Part shown: piece after piece, positions 1-5,286 of the stretch
How positions within the stretch are numbered: position 1 is the stretch's first letter
How the letters are laid out: the number at the start of each line of letters is the position of its first letter
Origin: an uncultured Mollicutes bacterium
GTDB lineage: Bacteria > Bacillota_I > Bacilli_A > RFN20 > CAG-288
DNA: 5,286 nucleotides
Reading direction: 5' to 3'
Assembly (NCBI GenBank): GCA_900549915.1
Contig: URQF01000104.1
Coordinates: forward strand, 1-5,286
Program-made: the position numbers and the translations under genes
Notes under the pieces: model-generated
What the model saw: the letters and a program-made list of their open reading frames with translations, nothing else
What the model was told of the DNA's origin: nothing
The model's database searches: none

Positions 1-271
1 CTCCGTCCTTTTCTACATAGATACGTTTTCCATCTTTGAAGGCGACCATCCTAGGAATGGAAACGACTCCGAATTTCTGAGCTAATTCTGGATACTCATC
101 CGTGTCTACTTTCAGGAAAGTAAGATCTTTATAATCTTCCTCTAAGCCTTCGATCCTACGTCCCATCCTACGGCAGGGACCACACCATTTGGCATTAAAA
201 TCAACAAGAACCTTTTTATCCGATTCGAGGATTTTAGCAAAATCAGCTTCGTTCTCAAGAACTTTAATCAT
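1..271 (-). CDS. trxA: Thioredoxin, 3' end cut by the window edge
   Basis: A small cytoplasmic disulfide reductase that reduces protein disulfides and is itself recharged by thioredoxin reductase. The 90 visible residues cover most of the roughly 105-residue family length; about 15 C-terminal residues lie off the left edge. Seen: the active site WCGPC at residues 29-33, the beta strand VLVDFNAKW before it, the KVDTDEYPELAQKFGV segment, and the cis-proline loop SIP with Pro73. Three AGG codons occur (residues 35, 39, 74). Read as Met they give WCGPCRMM and SIPMMVAF; residue 35 aligns with the Met that follows WCGPCK in E. coli thioredoxin. Read as Arg they would give an atypical CRR and a charge in a buried strand. 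True arginines use CGT (34, 38, 83). Residue 38, where most thioredoxins have Pro, is Arg (CGT), an oddity. The ATG at 271 is chosen because an AAGGAG site lies 9 nt upstream. The family call is certain; the symbol is by family. Confidence 0.95.
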   Translation of the reverse strand, partial: MIKVLENEADFAKILESDKKVLVDFNAKWCGPCRRMGRRIEGLEEDYKDLTFLKVDTDEYPELAQKFGVVSIPRMVAFKDGKRIYVEKDG

Positions 272-280
272 TTTTATATT

Positions 281-286
281 CTCCTT
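281..286 (-). promoter_or_regulatory. Ribosome binding site of thioredoxin
   Basis: On the minus strand this reads AAGGAG, 9 nt before the ATG at 271. It is a near-perfect Shine-Dalgarno sequence at normal spacing and fixes the thioredoxin start. Confidence 0.88.
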
Positions 287-294
287 CTAATATA

Positions 295-323
295 ACTATA
301 GTTTCAAAATGGTAAGGTTTCAA
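295..323 (-). promoter_or_regulatory. Likely sigma-A type promoter of thioredoxin
   Basis: Minus strand: -35 TTGAAA (323-318), a 17-nt spacer, then -10 TATAGT (300-295). The spacing is ideal and both hexamers are close to TTGACA/TATAAT. The start of transcription would fall near 288-290, just before the ribosome binding site, so the leader would be very short. Thioredoxin is therefore probably expressed separately as well as by any read-through from the upstream operon. Identified by eye only. Confidence 0.6.
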
Positions 324-324
324 A
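301..324. repeat. 8-bp direct repeat inside the thioredoxin promoter
   Basis: GTTTCAAA occurs at 301-308 and again at 317-324 on the plus strand (TTTGAAAC on the minus strand), start to start 16 bp. One copy overlaps the -35 hexamer and the other sits in the spacer next to the -10. The placement would suit an operator, but in AT-rich DNA an 8-bp repeat can arise by chance. No known operator is recognised. Confidence 0.4.
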
Positions 325-332
325 TAGAATGC

Positions 333-1223
333 TCAAATAACACTCGCTAAGACTCCAACGAAGGCAGATACAATACCTAAAATTACAAGGTGGATAGGAT
401 AGTAAAGATAGAAACAGGAACGGATGACTTTGTTGTCGGGACCTCTTTTTCCGTTGTAAAAGAGAAGAAGCAGGCAAGATAATACAGAGTAGGTTCCAAT
501 CGGAATAAATTCATTGGGAAGAAGGTAGTACCCGTTCCAAACAAATCCTAAACGATAGAAGAGATAGAAGAGCAGATAAGCAGATAGAATGCCTACGCAT
601 TCGAATGCGTTTCTTGGAAGAGCACCGGTTGCTTGTTCAAGAACTGACGTATCTACGTTTGCTCGATTTGCTTTTTTGCTTAAGTTCAAAGAATAAATCT
701 CTCGGAATAGGTAAATGAAAAGGAAAAGAACAATACTGAAAGCTCCCCAGTCTGCTTTGAATAAGGTTCCATAGGTTCCGTTGACAACATAACCGGCTAG
801 GAATTCATAAGCGATTGGAAGAGCTGCAAGGAGACTAAACCAATCTTTCCGCTTAATTAAATAAAGAGCTAGAACACCCCTGAAAAGATCTGTAAATACA
901 TTTCCGATTAAGGGGTTGTTGATAACAGGAAGCTTTACAATGGCGCCAAAAGCAAACCCAAAGCAGTCCCTTGCCAAAGCAAGGATTCCTAGGCGAAGAA
1001 GATAATTCTTAACGCTTTTTGTATGGTAGAAGCCTTCTACTGCAAAAAAGACAAAAATCGGGAAGGCACATTTGCCAATAGCACGCAAAACATAGTAGGC
1101 AGTCGGTATCGTAACTCCACTGCCTTTATCGATAAAGAGCCTTCCTACGTGGTCTAAAGTCCTAAGAAGATAACCAATCAGCTTTAGCCAAAAAGAGGAT
1201 AATCCGAATTTCTTTTTTTCCAT
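333..1223 (-). CDS. TraX-family polytopic membrane protein (acyltransferase-like)
   Basis: A 296-residue integral membrane protein of the TraX family. In F plasmids TraX N-acetylates pilin; chromosomal Firmicute members are of unknown substrate and are thought to be membrane acyltransferases. Seen: N-terminal LKLIGYLLMTLDHVG (residues 13-27) with the family Asp-His pair (D24, H25), YYVLRAIGK (43-51) followed by FPIFVFFAVEGFYHT (54-68), NYLLRLGILAL, and the C-terminal GKRGPDNK loop (258-265) with the YYPIHLVIL helix (274-282). About nine hydrophobic helices are apparent. AGG occurs at residues 21, 28, 85 and 115, all in hydrophobic or family-hydrophobic positions; the only ATG is the start. 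True arginines use CGT, CGC, CGA, CGG and AGA. It ends at TGA (335-333). It starts 3 nt after the protease gene stop with no Shine-Dalgarno, so translation is probably coupled. There is no sign of conjugation genes nearby. Confidence 0.85.
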   Translation of the reverse strand: MEKKKFGLSSFWLKLIGYLLRTLDHVGRLFIDKGSGVTIPTAYYVLRAIGKCAFPIFVFFAVEGFYHTKSVKNYLLRLGILALARDCFGFAFGAIVKLPVINNPLIGNVFTDLFRGVLALYLIKRKDWFSLLAALPIAYEFLAGYVVNGTYGTLFKADWGAFSIVLFLFIYLFREIYSLNLSKKANRANVDTSVLEQATGALPRNAFECVGILSAYLLFYLFYRLGFVWNGYYLLPNEFIPIGTYSVLSCLLLLFYNGKRGPDNKVIRSCFYLYYPIHLVILGIVSAFVGVLASVI

Positions 1224-1226
1224 AGA

Positions 1227-2144
1227 TTAACGGATGAATGGAATGGTACGCCTATTAGAAGCGATGGTCATGACTTCAATGCAGGAGATGGAATTCAGAA
1301 GCATATGGCTGATCCAAGAAGATGCCATTTTTCCACTTGAAATATAAGTTAGTCCGAGAATGAAGCCAGAGCTGATATAGATTGGGAGATTAAGCCATTC
1401 GTTAATCATCCTGACTCGATAGGCTTCGAAAAGCTTCCTGTCTCCATCCATTTTTGCCTGGTTCCTTAAGATCCCTGGAGTCCAGTCAAAGTGAATAGCA
1501 CCGAAAATAATAGCAGAAATAATCAGACCTAACCAACGGTTCTTTTTGCCGGTTGCATCAAGTAAGCCAAGACGATAAGTCCTCTCTTCACAGAAAGGAG
1601 CCAAAAGCACGACTGTAATGATGGAGAGGGCTGGGGAGGCATGCCTCCTGGATTCGATACTTTGTTGGTTGTTGTTTGCGCCATAGATTCCAGGCATTGT
1701 TACCGAGTAGATTGCATGGAAGACAACATTGACGATATAGAGAAGCAGGCATCCGATCAATCCATAAATGTAAGGCTTAAAGGAAGCAAAATCCTTGAAG
1801 ATTTTCTTATAACTAGCATGCTGATCGAGGAAAATCAGTAACAAGAATCCAATTAAAACAATTAAATAGGTTAGGAACCTTTGCAGAGACTGCCCAAAGG
1901 GCGTCCTACCAACATCAGGATCATAAAAAGTCGTCGTTATCCTTAACAAAAAGACAATATAGCTTGCGACATTCAATCCAATAACGCCGATAAGGATAAA
2001 AACAATCTTTTCCCAAGTCGGAGTGGAGCGGTTCCTATAGCTATCATTGATAAAACGGAAAGGCTGCTTAGGCTTTTTGCCATTTACCGGCCTCTTTGTG
2101 TTTTTCTTTTGCTTTTCGGTTAGATTATCTTGATAAATTTCCAT
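1227..2144 (-). CDS. CPBP (CAAX/ABI) family intramembrane metalloprotease-like protein
   Basis: A 305-residue membrane protein of the CPBP family (glutamic-type intramembrane proteases related to Rce1; bacterial members act in bacteriocin immunity, protein maturation or as scaffolds). A basic N-terminal tail (11-45) precedes about seven helices (about 46-68, 90-107, 124-148, 171-185, 203-219, 252-270, 278-296). The family motifs are complete: EEMTYR with E186, E187 and R191; FGAIHF with H218; HMLLN with H280 and N284. It is therefore probably catalytically competent. AGG codons occur at 18, 37, 68, 80, 89, 167, 168, 188, 227, 236, 245 and 298. Residue 188 lies inside EExxxR, and 167-168 give IESMMHASPAL, as in relatives. 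The loop between motifs two and three (222-250) is longer than usual. The frame is open up to 2216, but that extension would overlap the promoter; the ATG at 2144 has GGAGGG just before it. The gene leads an operon with the TraX-like gene. Confidence 0.9.
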   Translation of the reverse strand: MEIYQDNLTEKQKKNTKRPVNGKKPKQPFRFINDSYRNRSTPTWEKIVFILIGVIGLNVASYIVFLLRITTTFYDPDVGRTPFGQSLQRFLTYLIVLIGFLLLIFLDQHASYKKIFKDFASFKPYIYGLIGCLLLYIVNVVFHAIYSVTMPGIYGANNNQQSIESRRHASPALSIITVVLLAPFCEERTYRLGLLDATGKKNRWLGLIISAIIFGAIHFDWTPGILRNQAKMDGDRKLFEAYRVRMINEWLNLPIYISSGFILGLTYISSGKMASSWISHMLLNSISCIEVMTIASNRRTIPFIR

Positions 2145-2147
2145 AGG

Positions 2148-2153
2148 CCCTCC
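2148..2153 (-). promoter_or_regulatory. Ribosome binding site of the CPBP gene, decides its start
   Basis: GGAGGG on the minus strand, 3 nt before the ATG at 2144 (4 nt counted from GGAGG). The spacing is tight but the match is strong. The upstream in-frame ATG at 2216 has no comparable site, so 2144 is the better start. Confidence 0.75.
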
Positions 2154-2165
2154 AAAACTCAAATT

Positions 2166-2171
2166 ATTATA
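2166..2171 (-). promoter_or_regulatory. Candidate -10 element of the CPBP-TraX operon
   Basis: A perfect TATAAT on the minus strand, 13 nt before the GGAGGG site. No good -35 is seen at 17 nt (TAGCAA is weak), so the call rests on the -10 and its location in the divergent intergenic gap. Confidence 0.45.
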
Positions 2172-2189
2172 TAAAAAGTATTCTTTCTT

Positions 2190-2198
2190 TGCTATAAT
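2190..2198 (+). promoter_or_regulatory. Extended -10 promoter of the long plus-strand gene
   Basis: TGCTATAAT, an extended -10 (TGn-TATAAT), about 25 nt before the ATG at 2224. No convincing -35 is present, which is usual for extended -10 promoters. Transcription would begin near 2205, just before the ribosome binding site. The element lies 18 bp from the minus-strand -10, so the two promoters share DNA. Confidence 0.6.
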
Positions 2199-2207
2199 TT
2201 TTAAAAC

Positions 2208-2213
2208 AAGGAA
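2208..2213 (+). promoter_or_regulatory. Ribosome binding site of the long plus-strand gene
   Basis: AAGGAA, 10 nt before the ATG at 2224. It supports this ATG as the start; no other in-frame ATG occurs until residue 179. Confidence 0.7.
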
Positions 2214-2223
2214 CAAGACACTT

Positions 2224-5200
2224 ATGGAATTAAAACAATTGGTCTCGGTAATCAGGATTCTTCTCTTCGTTTTAGTGCTTTTGGGTGCACTATTTGGAGC
2301 TCTTGCTGGATTTAGGAAGGGCTTCTATAAGACGACTACCAAAACGATCCTGAAAGCTATTCTTGTGATTGTGGCCGTGTTTCTTGCCGTCCCTGTTGCA
2401 AACTTGATTTCTAATATTGAAATCAGTGGCTTGAATACAGTTTGGAGGAATAGGAACGGAGGAAGCGGTGAACTGAATCCTCCGACCCTACAGAATTTTG
2501 TTTCGGCTTATCTTAGGAACAGGACTGGACTTTCGCCAAGGAATGGAATATCCGTATATCAAAGGGCTTGGAACCTTGCAAGTTCTTTGATTGCGATCTT
2601 TGTCTTCTTTATTGAGAGGATTTTAATTCAGATTCTGATTTCCTTACTTACCGCCATTGTTTACAACGGTATCTTCCGTTGGATTATACCAGCGGAGACA
2701 AAAGCAGAGTGGAAAGAACGTCGCAAAAAGAAGAAAAGGTCTTCTCTTACTGCTGGAATGACCAATGATGATGGTAGTGTCTCTGCCAATAAGACACGCA
2801 AAAAATGGCATCTTCTTCGCTTCCCTGCAACCAGGCTAGGCGCAATTCAAGAATTTATATTTGCTTGCTTGTTAATTTCTCCTTTGACAGGACTTAGCCG
2901 TAGGGCTATCAATAATAAAGACGTTGTCAACCAGTTCCTTTCGGATGACGACAATACGAAAACCCAAGCCAATGATGTCATGGATGCTGTTAGTGAAAGT
3001 GCTTTATATAAGAGGAACGGTATTAATGACTGGGATCTTGCACTTCTTAATAAGGCTTCTGAATTCGAAGCTGCTGGTGGAGTAAAGGTTTCCTTCTCTG
3101 GATTAGTGGATTCTGTTTTAGACGTTGCAAAGCCTGTTTTAGATAAAAAAGCAATTTCCTACAATGCTACAGCAGGATTTGTCATCAATTATTCTGCCCT
3201 TCTTTCCCAAGGCACTGTTACGACACTTCTTAGTTCCTTAGCGCAGAACAAGCAGATTAGGGCCCTTGTTCCTTCCTTGATTGAAGCAGCAACAAGTTCT
3301 TTGACAGGAACTAATTTCCCGGTTCAGCAATTGGATAGGAAGGATATTCAATGGGATAAGGATATTAATGCTTTATCCGGAATTTATCAAAGCAGGTATG
3401 AATACATTATCCAACCGATTATTACTTCGGATAACCAAATCGATGCTTCTAAACTGGCCCTAGATCCAACAAAGAGGGATGATAAGACCATTGAATCTCT
3501 TTCGAATGATATTGGAACTCTTGGCAACAGGGACATCGTTCAGAAAAACAGGCCGGTTATTCTTGCTTATGCAGGCCGGTATAGGATTGGACAAGGAATC
3601 AATATCCTTCCTGCGAATGCCGAAGCATACAAGGACGTCAATTGGGGAAGTGAATTCCAAACCCTTTTCAAAAACGTTTTGACTCTTGCCCGCACTTTAA
3701 ATATTAAGTTTGATAGCAGCACCAATTACAATGCTCTTCCGGATACGATCAGGGAAGGTCTTGGCGATGAAACTAAGTTCTCCCAAATTCAGGAATGTCT
3801 TCTTGGCAACGCCGGGAAGCTAGGAATCAGGGATAGGAATATCTTCAGACTGGTTTCTGTTCCGGATAGGATGCAGTCTTTGGTTACTAGGATTCCGGGA
3901 ATCAGCAAATATGCAAAACAAATTGACTTTCATTCTGTCTTAGGGAATGTCAATGTCAAATCGGAAATCAGCAGTAGGTTTGATATCAGGAAGCCTTTAT
4001 TTGCTAAGGATAGTCCGATTGATCTTAGGAATATTGACAAAATCGATCTTTCTGATGATAAGACGGCAGAAACTCTGGCCTTGGTCTTCCAGAAGGCGTC
4101 GAATTCCTTGATCTTCTCTCAACTGCTTCCCATTGTTTCGAAGGCGTTCTTCTTCAATTCTGATTTTGATTTCAAATCCTATAGGTTCTCTTTGACTCCT
4201 TACTGCTTCAACTATGATGACAAAGACTTCTTGAATCATAGGGAAGAAGTCTTATTAATCAGGCCAAAGAGGAGGAAGATGGTCAAAACGAGGAATGATA
4301 ATTCCTTAACGGAACCTCAGAAGGTTCAAGCGATTGATACGGAGACCATTCATAAGCTGCTTGGTATTGTTGTTGAATCTGAGTTCTTTAATTCGAATAA
4401 GGAAACTGGTATCACTAGCGAAGAACAGAAAAATGCCAACCTTTATTACTTCCTTAAAGGTCTTTTCTCCTCTGACAGGTTCAAAAATTTCCGCTTTACT
4501 CTTCCTTCTTTAGAGGAGAGGGCAGACATCCAGTGGGGAGACGATACGGGAGAAGGTGAAATCACCCGTATTTGCAAAATCCTAGACTATGCAAAGGAAA
4601 ACTCGGACTTCATCTTCAGTGAGGACCGAAAGCTAAACAAGATTAAAAACTTCGATGCCATCGCTAGTTTGATTGAGGCTGGCAGGGAAAGCGAACTCGT
4701 CCGTCCCTGCGCTCTTGAAATCATCGACCAATCACTCAACGCCTATTTAAAAAATATCGGTATCCATATTTCCTTCAACGATAGGCGTAACAATGTCTGG
4801 AATGATGATGCAAAGAGAATTGCTGAAATCCTTGACTTACTAAAGGAAGTCGATTTGAACGACTTTGACTTTGCATCTTTGGATCCCAACCGACTGAATG
4901 CAATGCTGACTATGCTTTCAGAAAGGAATCTGATCAAGATCTCAAATAAAGAAAAAGATCCTTTCGGATACGCTCTCTATAAGAGGATTTCTTCTCAGGA
5001 TGCTAGGAAGAAAATGGGACTTGATTCCAATAGGGATGTTTCTCTTTTCTCTGCTACCGACAACGATCCATGGGTTGGAACTAAAATAACCATTAAGATT
5101 GACGAAAAAGATAAGAGTGACGGAAAATACTTTGAAATTGATACGACCGGTCGAATCTCCTCTATCTGCTCTATGAGGAGAGCCATCCAAAAATTTGGTA

Positions 5201-5286
5201 TTGATAAGCTTGCTTCTGGAAAAATCCCTGCTGGATTCTTCCAGGACGAAAATCTGGTTAAGGCATTTGATTCCTCTTTTGTCCGC
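2224..5286 (+). CDS. Very large membrane-anchored protein with repeat-built ectodomain, 3' end cut by the window edge
   Basis: 1021 codons are open to the right edge with no stop; the protein is not recognised as a named family. Hydrophobic helices lie near residues 6-30, 42-62, 120-150 and 203-224. The first pair, with the GFMKGFYKT turn (29-37), resembles the start of CvpA-family proteins, a weak likeness only. Lys-rich turns (32-44) and the basic loop 157-198 (KERRKKKK) suggest those parts are cytoplasmic, placing 61-119 and everything after about 225 outside the cell. The region 280-1021 is Asp/Asn/Lys-rich and helical in appearance, with degenerate repeats of about 95 residues (separate entry). 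There is no catalytic motif, sortase signal or cysteine cluster. Codons: 43 AGG against 9 ATG, and 19 other Arg codons. AGG sits in helices (residues 11, 132, 204), while the basic loop uses CGT and CGC. A structural, adhesive or envelope role is possible but unproven. It is divergent from the protease operon. Confidence 0.85.
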   Translation, partial: MELKQLVSVIRILLFVLVLLGALFGALAGFRKGFYKTTTKTILKAILVIVAVFLAVPVANLISNIEISGLNTVWRNRNGGSGELNPPTLQNFVSAYLRNRTGLSPRNGISVYQRAWNLASSLIAIFVFFIERILIQILISLLTAIVYNGIFRWIIPAETKAEWKERRKKKKRSSLTAGMTNDDGSVSANKTRKKWHLLRFPATRLGAIQEFIFACLLISPLTGLSRRAINNKDVVNQFLSDDDNTKTQANDVMDAVSESALYKRNGINDWDLALLNKASEFEAAGGVKVSFSGLVDSVLDVAKPVLDKKAISYNATAGFVINYSALLSQGTVTTLLSSLAQNKQIRALVPSLIEAATSSLTGTNFPVQQLDRKDIQWDKDINALSGIYQSRYEYIIQPIITSDNQIDASKLALDPTKRDDKTIESLSNDIGTLGNRDIVQKNRPVILAYAGRYRIGQGINILPANAEAYKDVNWGSEFQTLFKNVLTLARTLNIKFDSSTNYNALPDTIREGLGDETKFSQIQECLLGNAGKLGIRDRNIFRLVSVPDRMQSLVTRIPGISKYAKQIDFHSVLGNVNVKSEISSRFDIRKPLFAKDSPIDLRNIDKIDLSDDKTAETLALVFQKASNSLIFSQLLPIVSKAFFFNSDFDFKSYRFSLTPYCFNYDDKDFLNHREEVLLIRPKRRKMVKTRNDNSLTEPQKVQAIDTETIHKLLGIVVESEFFNSNKETGITSEEQKNANLYYFLKGLFSSDRFKNFRFTLPSLEERADIQWGDDTGEGEITRICKILDYAKENSDFIFSEDRKLNKIKNFDAIASLIEAGRESELVRPCALEIIDQSLNAYLKNIGIHISFNDRRNNVWNDDAKRIAEILDLLKEVDLNDFDFASLDPNRLNAMLTMLSERNLIKISNKEKDPFGYALYKRISSQDARKKMGLDSNRDVSLFSATDNDPWVGTKITIKIDEKDKSDGKYFEIDTTGRISSICSMRRAIQKFGIDKLASGKIPAGFFQDENLVKAFDSSFVR
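3085..5100 (+). repeat. About eight degenerate repeats of about 95 residues in the encoded ectodomain
   Basis: Protein-level repeats, not DNA repeats. Each unit begins with an anchor like D-[IV]-x-W-x-x-[DE], continues as an amphipathic helix (I/L at i, i+3, i+4), and after a variable stretch carries a second helix pair of the type T-I-x-x-L-L ... S-x-L-V-x-x-x-L-P-x-I-L. Clear anchors are W377 (DIQWDKDI), W474 (DVNWGSEF), W771 (DIQWGDDT) and W859 (NNVWNDDA). Weaker ones are V289, V578 (NVNVKSEI), Y664 (FNYDDKDF) and W950. Spacings between anchors are 88, 97, 104, 86, 107, 88 and 91 residues. Matching second segments include IMALVPSLIEAA, MDIVQKNMPVIL, IFRLVSVPDMM, LIFSQLLPIVS and SELVRPCALEII. 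Found by eye; the four Trp units are the secure ones. Confidence 0.6.

Noticed and set aside
272..332. A terminator between the TraX-like gene and thioredoxin.
   Set aside because: No GC-rich hairpin followed by a T-run was seen on the minus strand; the gap is taken up by promoter-like sequence and the ribosome binding site.
264..335. TGA read as Trp, extending the TraX-like protein about 23 codons to a TAA overlapping the thioredoxin start.
   Set aside because: The normal family C-terminus is already complete at TGA. The extension would run through the thioredoxin promoter and ribosome binding site, no other in-frame TGA occurs in any gene, and Trp is written TGG throughout.
333..1223. TraX homology as evidence of a plasmid or conjugative element.
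   Set aside because: Chromosomal TraX-family proteins are common in Firmicutes, and no transfer, relaxase or mobilisation genes are present in the window.
1641..1841. Short open frame on the plus strand inside the protease gene.
   Set aside because: It is antisense to a well-supported CPBP gene, with no ribosome binding site and no recognisable protein character.
2145..2216. Longer protease start at the ATG at 2216.
   Set aside because: The extra 24 residues overlap the promoter elements and lack a ribosome binding site, while the ATG at 2144 has GGAGGG just upstream.
3460..5190. Several 60-80 codon open frames, mostly on the minus strand, within the long plus-strand gene.
   Set aside because: They lie in other frames of one continuous 1021-codon frame that has its own promoter, ribosome binding site and repeat structure; none shows a family motif.
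1..5286. AGG simply being a favoured arginine codon.
   Set aside because: It would put Arg at the conserved thioredoxin Met, inside EExxxR, in the TraX signature helix and in several membrane helices, while conserved arginines in the same genes use CGN or AGA.
1..5286. CGG also reassigned (to Trp or Gln, as in other bacteria).
   Set aside because: Only two in-frame CGG codons were noticed (TraX-like residue 125 in a basic KRK loop and residue 452 of the long protein). Arg fits the first, and there is too little data to suggest anything else.

Overview
The window looks like a chromosomal piece from an uncultivated, fairly AT-rich low-GC Gram-positive (Bacilli-type, probably gut-associated) bacterium. 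The evidence is the gene families, the strong AAGGAG-type ribosome binding sites, and above all the genetic code. AGG, normally arginine, appears to be read as METHIONINE in every gene here. By hand count there are about 62 in-frame AGG codons against 20 ATG (4 of them start codons). AGG falls where the families have Met or another hydrophobic residue: the Met after WCGPC[K/R] in thioredoxin, EE-AGG-TYR in the CPBP protease motif, LL-AGG-TLDHVG in the TraX family, and the cores of membrane helices. Arginine is written with CGN and a few AGA codons. This matches the AGG-to-Met reassignment reported for a clade of uncultivated Bacilli in the codon screen of Shulgina and Eddy (2021; cited from memory). 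A standard-code translation would put Arg at all of these sites. In the protein descriptions below, M at these positions means an AGG read as Met.

Layout. Three genes lie on the minus strand, reading right to left from a divergent promoter region at about 2145-2223. They are a CPBP/CAAX-type intramembrane protease-like protein (2144-1227), a TraX-family polytopic membrane protein (1223-333, only 3 nt downstream, probably translationally coupled), and a thioredoxin (271 to beyond the left edge). The thioredoxin has its own well-formed promoter and ribosome binding site in the 61-nt gap 272-332. On the plus strand one very long gene starts at 2224 and stays open to the right edge (1021 codons, no stop). 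It encodes a membrane protein with four predicted helices near the N-terminus, loosely CvpA-like at the start, and a large domain of about 800 residues that is probably outside the cell. That domain seems to consist of about eight degenerate helical repeats of about 95 residues, each anchored by a D-[IV]-x-W-x-x-[DE]-like motif.

How the parts relate. The protease and TraX-like genes form a compact membrane-protein operon. Thioredoxin may also receive read-through, since no terminator is visible between 333 and 272. The long plus-strand gene is transcribed divergently from an extended -10 promoter. No tRNA, rRNA, CRISPR, insertion sequence or convincing terminator was seen. The tRNA(CCU) needed for the altered code must lie elsewhere in the genome.
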